From a virus, in the IMG/VR virus record IMGVR_UViG_3300030019_001278, positions 1-22,390 of that record: a stretch of DNA of 22,390 nucleotides. One strand, 5' to 3'. Positions 14,207 through 21,656 of this stretch are shown here, piece after piece. The notes under the pieces were generated by a model. That model worked only from the letters and a program-made list of their open reading frames with translations. It ran no database searches and was not told the DNA's origin. Numbering within the stretch: position 1 is the stretch's first letter; the number at the start of each line of letters is the position of its first letter. The position numbers and the translations under genes were made by a program.

Positions 14207-17200
14207 AATTTGCTCGTATTAGTTTTAATATCCTTTAAAAATTCATTGCTTGCAACAAGCTGTTTTACTGTATTAGCTGTATTAAGACTTATCTCTCGAA
14301 GTTCTAGAAAAGAATTAACTGCAATCGTCCTAGTTTCATCCGCAATATTGCAATGAGCAGTTGATACGGTTAAAACAGAGTTTAGAAGATCGGTTTGCTT
14401 TACGTTCTGATCTTTTATTTCCTCACCAGACATCTGCAATGCTGCAAATCGACCGTTCAACTCATCTGTGCTTTCTTGACTGGCTGATGCAAATCCTCCC
14501 GAAGTAGAAGACTGTGTTGAACTACTGTCAATTCCGGCAGCAGAAAGTAAATCGTCCCTTTCTTGTACAGCGGCCTGAACAATTGCGGTGTATTCCTCAT
14601 TAAGCGAAGTTATTTCGTCAGCCGTTAGCTTATCGTTGCTCGCAGTGTATTCAGCGAACTTCTTATACCACGCTTTCAATTTGTCTTCGTATGTATTTGT
14701 CATCATCATTCTGATGATAGCATTTCGCATATCTTCTTCGAAGTTTTTCGCAAAGTCTGATGAATCACTACTCATATCCTGAAGCAGGCTTTCAAAACTA
14801 TCATAAGTCGAATCAAAGGAAATACCTGTTAATGCTTCATTTAGGGTATCATCTAGATCGCTTAACTGGTCTTTTGTATCTATGATTTTTTGTAGATAGG
14901 TTTGCAAAGAGCTATCTAGTGAAGACCACCAAACATACGAGTTCTGTTGAAGCTTTAGAAGATTATCTGCTGACAAATTAATAACATCGTTGATATTATT
15001 AAGTCTGAATCCCATCTTCTCACTTAGCTCATTCCAGTCCGTATTTTTGTTGATATGATAAGCGTAGGAGTGAGACTTCCAACTCGATCCGGCCTTTGCC
15101 GTTTCATTGGCCATATTACGAGCTGATTGAATTTCTTGTTTAATTAGTTCGATAGACTTCTGTGCGGATTCTACAGCCTCAGAGCCACTCTGCTTTTCAA
15201 GTAACTCGGTTTGCTTATCTAACAGATTTGATATTACGGTTGTAAGAGCTTCATAGGAATCTATTAGCTTTTGAGAAACAACTTTTTCACTTCCACCAAG
15301 AGCAGAACCTATAACGCTTGCAAACCCGCTCAATACTTTAGCACTGCCTGTAATTATAGACATGGGCTTAGTGAAGTCTATTTCAGCTAATCCATCAGCG
15401 ACTTTACCATATCCCGCTATAATGCCTGACACTTGATCAGATGTTTCTATTCCCAAATCATTTAGGCCACTCAAGATATCTTGTCCTGCTTCGGCTGTGG
15501 CTTTCATATTACTACCTAAATTATTAACAGTCTTATTAAGAGCGGCCTTTGAAACAGCCTGATCTTTTTGCGCATCAGTAAGTGCCTTGGTGGCCTTTCT
15601 CTGCTCTTCGGTATCACCTGTCCCGCTTTCTTGCAACTTGTTTAGGGCCTTTTGCGCGGTAGCTACTTTTTCGCATGACGCTTTGTAATCGTCGTACGCC
15701 TTGCCTACTGCCGTAATTGCAGGAGCTCTGGAAATGTCTTCTTTCTCTAGATTCTTAAAAGCATCTGACAGTTGCTTGAAGTCGGTCTCACTGATTTTAC
15801 CCTGCACCAACTTCAAATACTCTTGAATCTTCGTCTTTAGCTCACCGATACTCTTTGTAGATATCTTATCCAAGTCTCCAAAGACATCTTCAAAGTTTAT
15901 GCTCTTTTTGAACTGCTCTGTACTTACGGCACTCAACTCATTGTTCTTGCTTTTATTAGCTTCTCCTATAGATGCATCTATCTTTGCGTTTACAACAGGA
16001 TCGCTTCCTTTCTTTGAATTAAGATCAGCTATCTTATCATCATACTTCTTTGAAATTGCTTCTTTTTGAGCTTCGTAGTTCATAAACTCGGCAAGCATAT
16101 TTTTAAGAAGATCTTTTTCAGCTTTTTCTTTGTATGTATTCGCAGAATCAGTATAGCCCTGAAGCACTTTCTTTTGATCTTCAGTGAGATTGTTTTCAGT
16201 GCTTGTAGGAGTGAATGCAAGACCTTTTTCTTTTGCCTTAGGGTTCTTATTCTCCCATTCTAGCTTTTCTTTTGCTTGAAGCTGTTTTACCATCTCATCC
16301 CTACGAGATGTGTTCGCAGTTATAAGCTTTTGGTAGTTTAATGCAATTTGAGCTTCTTCTTTCTGAGCACCATTCTCCATAGCATCAATATGCGATTGCT
16401 CAATCTCATTTTCAGATTGAGCCACTGACTTAGATATAGCCTCTGTGTACTCATTTATCTTTATTTGTCTATCTGCTATCTCTGCCTTTTGCTCATTAGC
16501 CTCTTTGGCTGCTCTTGCCGCCTTAGACGCTGCACTTTTGGCATCTTTAGAGGAGACACCGCCCCCTTTTTCGTATTTTTCTTTGGCGGTCTTGTAATCT
16601 TCGTCATATTGCTTGTACAACTTATCATATTCTTCTTTTGAATAGGTGTTTTTGCTCTTTACGAAGTTATCAAGCTTGCTTTTGGCGGCTTCCATAGCCT
16701 TACGGTTATCTTCTACCCACTGGTTAGCTGTTTTCTTTGGGGTATCACGTGCGTTTTTCTCTAAAGTAAGGGTGTTTAGTTGCGATTCTAATTCGTCCTT
16801 TGTATAAGTCCCCTGTGCGCCACCGATAGATACCTTTCCGTATTTTTTGCCACCACTACCCATGTTTGCCAAAAGACGTTTACGAGTTTCAATCTCTGAT
16901 TTTAATCTGGAGTTTGAGATACCTGTTAAGTTAGTAAGATATTCCTCTGTATTGCTGTTTGCTATTTTTTTTGTGTATAGCTTTCTTTTTTCTTTAAGTA
17001 CAGCTATTTGGTCGTCAATACCTTTACTGTATGCGGCGGGAGAAACCATTGGATTTGAAGACCCGCTAGCTTTCTCTTTTTGAAGTTGAGATATCTTATT
17101 ATCAATATATGTTACTTTATCGGTAGCATTATTTTGTGTTTTTTTTCTATCCGATTCATTTATTTGATTCTTTATTTTCAGTATGTCACGAAGCATATCT

Positions 17201-18876
17201 GCCTCAGTCTTATACTTTGCAAAAATAGATGGATATGCATCTCTTAATTTAATAAGGGCTATTTTTCGATCTTGTGTACTTAGAACTTCGTTTGATGCAG
17301 TGGATATAAGTGCCTCTATTTTGTTTTTATGTTCTTCCTCTGCCTGATTCAACTTATCCATCTCTTCATTGAAGCTCTTTTGTGCTTTTTCTGCTGCGGT
17401 GGTAGAATCATACATAGCCCATGCGGCAGTAGCAAGTACGCCAAGGGCTACGGCAGCTGCTACATAAGGATTGCTAAGCATAGTAGTGTTTAGAAGAGCT
17501 TGAGCCTTTCTAAGGAGAATTATTCTATCTCTCAAGAACATTGTAGCAATGGAGTGTCCCGCTTCTGCATTAGAAGCTAATACAACGGCAACTCTGTACG
17601 CTCCGTATGTACCTATCAATCCAATGAGAACCTTACCGACTTCTTCGTAGTTGTCTACTATGGATTTAGCACCTTGAATAGACATCATGATAATACCCTC
17701 TGAATTCTTACCTAAGCTGTTGAAAGCATTATCGGTCGAATCTTGTAACATTGAGAGCTGTCCTGATATGGTCTTACTGCCATTCTCAGCCATTTTGTAG
17801 AATCTGCCACCCTCACTAGTGGCATCGATGAATGCTTGCTGAACCATCTCTGTGGAGATAGCACCTTTCTCCATCTCCTTTTTAAGGTCCGCAATAGACT
17901 TACCTGTTTTTTGGGCAATAATCTGCAATGGATTGAACCCGGCATTTATCATTTGGTTTAAGTCCTGTCCCATCAACTTACCCGCTGCCGATGATTGAGA
18001 GAATGCAAGGGTGAGAGAATTGAATTTTTGCGAATCTCCCATAGAGACATCGCCAAGTGCTTGAAGGAACTTAGGTACTTTCTCTACTTCAAGATTAAAG
18101 CCAAGCATCATTTGTGTGGCTGCCGTAAGATCACTAACAGTCAATGGAGATATAGCCGCATAAGCTTTTACCTGTGTGAGCAACTTATCGGATTTCTCTT
18201 TGCTGCCAAGCATGGTCTCTATGGCCATGTCCATTCGTTGGAACTCTGCACGGGTGTCAATGAGTTTATTCTTGAATTCATTCAACAAAGCCAATCCGCC
18301 AATAGAGGCCATCATCTGTTTAAATGAAATTGCCATTCCACCGTTGGCAACAACTACTCCTTTTGATTCATTTTTGAACAACGCATATTCATCCTTAAGA
18401 CCCTTTACAGATAGTCTAGCCGATGCCTGTTGCTGTTGTAGATCAAAGAGTGCAGTCTTTTCTTCTATGAGGACTTTCTTTGCTGAATTAAGCTCTAGCA
18501 AAGAATTCCCTTTCCCCGCATTATACGTGGACATAGAACGGTATGCGTTACTTAAATTCCTTACGTCCGATTCTACTTGCTTGATGACTGATTTCTGATC
18601 AATCATCTTTTGAGTAAGTTCATTAACCGAAATAGAGCTTTGATATATCTTCTGCTTTAGATTGGTTTCAACTGCTACACCCGCACTTGCAGCCTCTGTA
18701 ATGAAAGACCGCATAGACGTTTGGGCAGTTGATAGGCTTGCCGACAATGATTTAGCCAAATCGGGCTGCTTGTTAGCATCAATGCTTGCCATTTCTGCTT
18801 TTAACTTGGAGATTTCATCTCTCAGGCGCTGTACTTTATCGAAGTCAGCCTCTACCTTGAAATATAGTTTTGCCAT
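14203..18876 (-). CDS. Tail tape measure protein
   Basis: This 1557-aa protein sets tail length and is ejected with DNA. Residues 1-200 are helical and coiled coil. Residues about 205-395 carry the conserved tape-measure domain: FQRMDMAIETMLGS, YAAISPLTVSDLTAATQMMLGF, GQDLNQMINAGFNPLQIIA, LSMLQDSTDNAFNSLGK. Hydrophobic segments follow at about 412-440 and 465-488 (YVAAAVALGVLATAAWAMY), which may insert into the host membrane. The middle (about 490-1150) is long, charged coiled coil rich in Lys, Glu and Ala, and the end is a Ser-rich helical region. The ATG at 18876 abuts the TAA of the frameshifted chaperone extension with no spacer, a coupling expected of gpG-gpGT-tape measure order. From length alone (about 0.15 nm per residue) the tail would be near 230 nm. 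Confidence 0.95.
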   Translation of the reverse strand: MAKLYFKVEADFDKVQRLRDEISKLKAEMASIDANKQPDLAKSLSASLSTAQTSMRSFITEAASAGVAVETNLKQKIYQSSISVNELTQKMIDQKSVIKQVESDVRNLSNAYRSMSTYNAGKGNSLLELNSAKKVLIEEKTALFDLQQQQASARLSVKGLKDEYALFKNESKGVVVANGGMAISFKQMMASIGGLALLNEFKNKLIDTRAEFQRMDMAIETMLGSKEKSDKLLTQVKAYAAISPLTVSDLTAATQMMLGFNLEVEKVPKFLQALGDVSMGDSQKFNSLTLAFSQSSAAGKLMGQDLNQMINAGFNPLQIIAQKTGKSIADLKKEMEKGAISTEMVQQAFIDATSEGGRFYKMAENGSKTISGQLSMLQDSTDNAFNSLGKNSEGIIMMSIQGAKSIVDNYEEVGKVLIGLIGTYGAYRVAVVLASNAEAGHSIATMFLRDRIILLRKAQALLNTTMLSNPYVAAAVALGVLATAAWAMYDSTTAAEKAQKSFNEEMDKLNQAEEEHKNKIEALISTASNEVLSTQDRKIALIKLRDAYPSIFAKYKTEADMLRDILKIKNQINESDRKKTQNNATDKVTYIDNKISQLQKEKASGSSNPMVSPAAYSKGIDDQIAVLKEKRKLYTKKIANSNTEEYLTNLTGISNSRLKSEIETRKRLLANMGSGGKKYGKVSIGGAQGTYTKDELESQLNTLTLEKNARDTPKKTANQWVEDNRKAMEAAKSKLDNFVKSKNTYSKEEYDKLYKQYDEDYKTAKEKYEKGGGVSSKDAKSAASKAARAAKEANEQKAEIADRQIKINEYTEAISKSVAQSENEIEQSHIDAMENGAQKEEAQIALNYQKLITANTSRRDEMVKQLQAKEKLEWENKNPKAKEKGLAFTPTSTENNLTEDQKKVLQGYTDSANTYKEKAEKDLLKNMLAEFMNYEAQKEAISKKYDDKIADLNSKKGSDPVVNAKIDASIGEANKSKNNELSAVSTEQFKKSINFEDVFGDLDKISTKSIGELKTKIQEYLKLVQGKISETDFKQLSDAFKNLEKEDISRAPAITAVGKAYDDYKASCEKVATAQKALNKLQESGTGDTEEQRKATKALTDAQKDQAVSKAALNKTVNNLGSNMKATAEAGQDILSGLNDLGIETSDQVSGIIAGYGKVADGLAEIDFTKPMSIITGSAKVLSGFASVIGSALGGSEKVVSQKLIDSYEALTTVISNLLDKQTELLEKQSGSEAVESAQKSIELIKQEIQSARNMANETAKAGSSWKSHSYAYHINKNTDWNELSEKMGFRLNNINDVINLSADNLLKLQQNSYVWWSSLDSSLQTYLQKIIDTKDQLSDLDDTLNEALTGISFDSTYDSFESLLQDMSSDSSDFAKNFEEDMRNAIIRMMMTNTYEDKLKAWYKKFAEYTASNDKLTADEITSLNEEYTAIVQAAVQERDDLLSAAGIDSSSTQSSTSGGFASASQESTDELNGRFAALQMSGEEIKDQNVKQTDLLNSVLTVSTAHCNIADETRTIAVNSFLELREISLNTANTVKQLVASNEFLKDIKTNTSKL

Positions 18877-19131
18877 TTACTTTACCTGTTTTCGTTTAAG
18901 CATTTCACGCCCCGACATTTCTACGACATCGTCAGAATCATCACTCACAATCCTCATTTTGTCACACTGCATCAGTATCAGTCTCCTGTAAGGAATAACT
19001 TCTAGCACCTCTGTATAAGTCAAATGAAGGTCTTCTATGAAGGAAGCTATTTGACCCTCAAGTGTATTATTTCCGCTTACTTTTGTTTTGCCGCCATCTC
19101 GGCTAGATCCTTTGCTAAGATGGCACAGTCG
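18877..19131 (-). CDS. Predicted -1 frameshift extension of the tail assembly chaperone (gpT-like)
   Basis: This 84-codon frame is open in the -1 frame relative to the chaperone gene. It runs from the slippery site to a TAA that touches the tape measure ATG. It has no ATG except a late one leaving only 31 residues (codon at 18970-18972), which is why ORF callers miss it. The product begins RLCHLSKGSS and includes EDLHLTYTEVLEVIPYRR and LILMQCDKMRIVSDD, then a charged C-terminus. It looks like real protein and resembles the second chaperone exon of Bacteroides siphophages. After slippage, residues 1-120 of the chaperone would be fused to these 84, giving 204 aa. In lambda-like phages the gpGT form bridges the tape measure and tube subunits. 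Independent initiation at a non-ATG codon is the alternative. Confidence 0.7.
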   Translation of the reverse strand, partial: RLCHLSKGSSRDGGKTKVSGNNTLEGQIASFIEDLHLTYTEVLEVIPYRRLILMQCDKMRIVSDDSDDVVEMSGREMLKRKQVK

Positions 19132-19490
19132 AAAAAATCACCGCCCTTTATAAAATCAGTTACAGAAATCATAGACTTTTTTAACTCGAAGCCGGTGCAA
19201 CTGGAAATATTTTTTGCTATTGATATTGATTTAGCTTCCCAGTCTTCCACGTCACCGGCTATTAATTTGGAAAGCCCGTCAATTATATAGCTTGAATTTT
19301 CTTCAAGTCCACTGAGTGACTGCAATAGCGTTGCTTGATCTTCTGCATCTACACCAGAAAAGCTTTTAATTGCCCTGCATAATACTTTTATGGTAGGAGG
19401 CCATATCGTGTATGGCTTACCTGCTAATATTACTGTTAGAAAGTCTTCATCTATTATCGATGAAGAAATAAGTCGTGCTGCTTGATTCAT
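19077..19490 (-). CDS. Tail assembly chaperone (gpG-like)
   Basis: This 137-aa mainly helical protein lies between the tail tube and tape measure genes, where siphophages encode their tail assembly chaperone. It opens MNQAARLISSSIIDEDFLTVILAGKPYTIWPPT, a strand pair plus proline-rich turn seen in several chaperone families, then amphipathic helices (IKVLCRAIKSF, ATLLQSLSG, SIAKNISSC). No lambda gpG sequence identity is claimed; position and the overlapping frameshift frame carry the call. An in-phase TTTTTTC slippery heptamer lies at codons 119-120, 17 codons before the stop. Most ribosomes would make the 137-aa form and a minority the 204-aa fusion. The gene follows a terminator-like hairpin that may reduce its level relative to the tube protein. 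Confidence 0.8.
   Translation of the reverse strand: MNQAARLISSSIIDEDFLTVILAGKPYTIWPPTIKVLCRAIKSFSGVDAEDQATLLQSLSGLEENSSYIIDGLSKLIAGDVEDWEAKSISIAKNISSCTGFELKKSMISVTDFIKGGDFFDCAILAKDLAEMAAKQK
19093..19137 (-). promoter_or_regulatory. Predicted programmed -1 ribosomal frameshift signal
   Basis: On the minus strand TTTTTTC (19137-19131) is read in frame as T TTT TTC, a canonical X XXY YYZ heptamer. A 6-base spacer follows, then a perfect 7-bp stem with arms GCCATCT (19124-19118) and AGATGGC (19099-19093) around an 18-base loop. A TGA closes the -1 frame immediately before the heptamer, and the frame is open afterwards for 84 codons. Phase, spacer length and downstream stem all fit known -1 frameshift sites. 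Confidence 0.7.
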
Positions 19491-19506
19491 ATCTTTTTAT
19501 TCTAAA

Positions 19507-19539
19507 ATAGGGCTGGACAGAAATTCCACCCAACCCTAT
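19507..19539 (-). terminator. Terminator-like hairpin (attenuator) after the tail tube gene
   Basis: ATAGGG and CCCTAT arms (six pairs), a one-base mismatch and three more pairs (TGG/CCA) enclose a 13-base loop. On the minus strand the hairpin is followed by TTTTAGAAT. It sits in the 72-base gap between the tail tube gene, needed in hundreds of copies, and the chaperone gene, needed in few. Partial termination here would fit that stoichiometry. Confidence 0.55.
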
Positions 19540-19562
19540 CTACATTAATAAAGCACTAAAAA

Positions 19563-20348
19563 TTACGCCCCTGCCTGTGTAACAGGAACAATAGCAGTCT
19601 TACCATCTGCAATAACAGTTACGTTTGCCATTCTAGATTCAGAATTAGCATTTGCAGATACCTTGACAGTAACAACCTTTCCGCTCTTAGTGACAGTAAG
19701 CCACTCAGAGTTGCTTGGAGCTGATGCATAAGAAACACTAGCTGTTGAATTTGCTGTGATAGTTTTACCTGTAGCGTCAGCTGCGGCAGTGAATGCAAGA
19801 GATGTAGGTGATACATCTAATACCAATGCAGACAAGTTTAATCCTTGTACATCGATCCAAAGCTCGTCCTTGAAATCTCCCTCTAGAGGCATAGCGTTAA
19901 GACCAATGCCGACAGCTTTATCAGCATCTTTGCCATTGCCAACTATAACAGCTTTCGGGAATACGATGCAAATATTGTCTTTCGTAATTGCAAAGACTGA
20001 TTTATACCGTACTTCGGTAGGATCACCTGCCTCCCAAGCTGAGCCGTCTGAAGCAGCAGTACCACCTTGTAGGGCGGCCTTTGTTTCAAAGTCATACTCT
20101 CCGATGGTGAATTTGATGGTTTTATCACCACCCTCAACCTCTACTCTGTATGCCACTCCAGTTAATTGATTCTTATACTTTGTCAGACTAGGGTCTGCCT
20201 CTTCGTAAGAATAAGAATCTTGGTGCATGTTTTTTACCTCTGTTCCGGCTTGAATAAGAGAAACAATATTCGCTTTCGTTGGATATACAGTGATAAGATC
20301 GCTGTAGAAAAATTTGTCAATCTTGACAGCGCTAAATTTTCGTCCCAT
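19563..20348 (-). CDS. Major tail tube protein with C-terminal BACON domain
   Basis: This 261-aa protein is placed directly after the tail terminator and before the chaperone and tape measure genes, as expected for the major tail protein. Residues 1-175 are the tube domain (GRKFSAVKIDKFFYSD, YRVEVEGGDKTIKFTIGEYDFETK, and ELWIDVQGLNLSAL at its end). Residues about 177-261 fit a BACON domain. This part starts with the phrase VSPTSLAFTAAADATGKTI, continues NSEWLTVTKSGKVVTVKVSAN and SESRMANVTVIADG, and closes with the family's VPVTQAG ending; W216 is the conserved Trp. BACON modules are typical of Bacteroidota glycan-related proteins. Here they would project from the outside of the tail, as Ig-like domains do on other phage tubes. 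Glycan binding is inference. Confidence 0.88.
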   Translation of the reverse strand: MGRKFSAVKIDKFFYSDLITVYPTKANIVSLIQAGTEVKNMHQDSYSYEEADPSLTKYKNQLTGVAYRVEVEGGDKTIKFTIGEYDFETKAALQGGTAASDGSAWEAGDPTEVRYKSVFAITKDNICIVFPKAVIVGNGKDADKAVGIGLNAMPLEGDFKDELWIDVQGLNLSALVLDVSPTSLAFTAAADATGKTITANSTASVSYASAPSNSEWLTVTKSGKVVTVKVSANANSESRMANVTVIADGKTAIVPVTQAGA

Positions 20349-20354
20349 AATAAT

Positions 20355-20750
20355 TTATTTTTTTGTATTTAAAACTTCGAATAATAATTTTACATTTACA
20401 TAGTGACACTTTAAAGCAGTGTCAGCTTCACGACCAATAGAAGAAATACCATAGCAATATGTAGTACCATCGTATGAGCTTACCACATCATCCAAAATAG
20501 ATTGAGCTTGTCTTTCAAGCTCTCCTAGACGGATAGAATTAGCGGAAGTATCACTTAAATTTGGTACGCATAAGTTTACCTCTACAAAATCTTTCTTCCA
20601 GTATGTACCGGGTTGCTGATTCTTGGCGTGAATGACAATTTTTTCAGCTGTAATCTCACCCGTAAGAGTTTCTCCATCGGGGATTATATCAATGCCGAAA
20701 GCCTCGCAATCACGGTAAATGATATTGGCTATGTCGCTACTTACTATCAT
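20355..20750 (-). CDS. Tail terminator/tail completion protein
   Basis: This 131-aa protein is encoded just before the tail tube gene and after the neck protein, the order seen for tail terminators (gpU/gp17-like). The fold pattern is alpha/beta. A helix comes first (SSDIANIIYRDCEAFGI), followed by strands around KIVIHAK and FVEVNLCVPNLSD. A long helix follows (SIRLGELERQAQSILDDVVSS), and it ends with a strand pair (KCHYVNVKLLFEVLN). The PNLSD...A-EL--QAQSIL arrangement is common in Bacteroides phage proteins of this slot. Translation overlaps the upstream gene by 4 bases. Function rests on synteny and fold pattern rather than a recognised signature. Confidence 0.65.
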   Translation of the reverse strand: MIVSSDIANIIYRDCEAFGIDIIPDGETLTGEITAEKIVIHAKNQQPGTYWKKDFVEVNLCVPNLSDTSANSIRLGELERQAQSILDDVVSSYDGTTYCYGISSIGREADTALKCHYVNVKLLFEVLNTKK

Positions 20751-21043
20751 TCGAATTCTTCTTTTAATCTTGTTTCAGCATGTAAAGCTGCACTACCTAA
20801 AACATCAAATCCTTTGGATTCCACGAATGAAGCATATTCCGCTTCGTTCTTAAGCAATACCCCGTCTTTTGAAACCTCTGAATCGTTCGACTGTCTCAAA
20901 GTACCTGTATGGTCTTGGTAATTACCATTCTCCTTAGCATACTCGACTGATTCCTCTGCTATCTCACGCTCTTTTTCAAGAACACGCGACATTTCGGCAT
21001 CAAACCAAGGATCTACATCGGAAAAGTCAGAACCTACGCCCAT
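20747..21043 (-). CDS. HK97 gp10-like neck/tail completion protein
   Basis: This 98-aa protein has the features of HK97 gp10 family proteins: an N-terminal helix, then NYQDHTGTLRQSND (the family's -RTGNLR-S- motif) near 41-54, and EYASFVESKGFDVLGSAALHAE near 68-90, matching the usual YA-FVE-G and terminal helix. Such proteins sit at the head-tail interface and are needed to join tail to head. The gene overlaps its upstream neighbour by 10 bases and its downstream neighbour by 4, as in a tightly packed connector block. It is slightly shorter than most members. Confidence 0.8.
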   Translation of the reverse strand: MGVGSDFSDVDPWFDAEMSRVLEKEREIAEESVEYAKENGNYQDHTGTLRQSNDSEVSKDGVLLKNEAEYASFVESKGFDVLGSAALHAETRLKEEFE

Positions 21044-21357
21044 ATCTCTGAGTAATTAAAGTAATTAGTACGCTTAACGGTGTAAACAGTTCCCTGTCCT
21101 CTTACCGTATCACCGTCCATGCACCTAATTTCATCGCCCGCTTTCAGGGAAACTTCTTTCTCACATACAACATGATAATTAGGCCTGTAAACAGTGCCAT
21201 TTTCAGAGGTAAACTCCTTTGTAGTATTATCATCACACCGACACGCACATACTGTCATCCAACTGTTACTGTCCGTTCCGGGAATAGGTCTGCCGAATGC
21301 ATCCGTTTCATTACCGGAAGCAACCTTAACTTGCAATATGTGAGGTGTGTAAATCAT
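21034..21357 (-). CDS. Head-tail stopper/adaptor-like protein
   Basis: This 107-aa beta-rich protein lies between the connector and gp10-like genes. The features fit the head-tail joining (stopper, SPP1 gp16-type) fold. A TPHILQVKVASGNETDAFGRPIPG start is the common lead-in. CRCDDNTTKEFTSENGTVYRPNYHVVCEK is a strand-loop-strand. SLKAGDEIRCMDG...GQGTVYTVKRTNYF ends with the barrel strands typical of these proteins. It contains four cysteines (CACRC, VVCEK, IRCMD), unusual for the fold but with no clear metal site. It overlaps the genes on either side. The call is from position and beta-barrel pattern. Confidence 0.65.
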   Translation of the reverse strand: MIYTPHILQVKVASGNETDAFGRPIPGTDSNSWMTVCACRCDDNTTKEFTSENGTVYRPNYHVVCEKEVSLKAGDEIRCMDGDTVRGQGTVYTVKRTNYFNYSEIWA

Positions 21358-21656
21358 AGAAATGTAACCTTAGGTTTATCGCTTAGATTATCTTTCAACC
21401 CGTACTCCTTACACTTCATTGAGTAGAAGTCTTTGATGCCTTGAATATTCCAAGACATAGAGAAACCGCTCTCAGATATGGAAGTAGCTCGAAGAAGTAA
21501 GTTAGGAATGAACTTAACGATATTGTAGTTAACAATTTCTTTGTTTTCATCCGTAACCTCATCTTCTAGATTGGTAGAAATGTCCAAAAGGTCAGCCTCC
21601 GACAATTGAATGCCGAAGGACTGAAACTTCTGTTTTATGTAGTCAGCAATGATCAT
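21354..21656 (-). CDS. Head-tail connector-like protein (possible DUF6706)
   Basis: This 100-aa helical protein is encoded immediately after the capsid gene with a 4-base overlap. That position is typical of the gp6/gp15-like adaptor, which docks on the portal. The sequence MIIADYIKQKFQSFGIQLSEADLLDIS, then NYNIVKFIPNLLLRATSISESGFSMSWNIQGIKDFYSMKCKEYGL, predicts four helices. The SWNIQGIKDFYS part recurs in Bacteroides phage proteins that I recall as DUF6706, a family without an assigned function. Role is inferred from place and size. Confidence 0.65.
   Translation of the reverse strand: MIIADYIKQKFQSFGIQLSEADLLDISTNLEDEVTDENKEIVNYNIVKFIPNLLLRATSISESGFSMSWNIQGIKDFYSMKCKEYGLKDNLSDKPKVTFL

Noticed and set aside
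18877-18972. Independent small gene starting at the ATG at 18972
   Set aside because: It would yield only 31 residues and leave the protein-like upstream part (EDLHLTYTEVLEVIPYRR) unexplained. The frameshift model explains the whole open frame.
19080-19094. A-rich stretch AAAACAAAAG at the end of the chaperone gene as the slippery site
   Set aside because: In the reading phase (GCA AAA CAA AAG) no X XXY YYZ heptamer is formed and the CAA codon cannot re-pair in -1. TTTTTTC upstream fits in phase and has a downstream stem.
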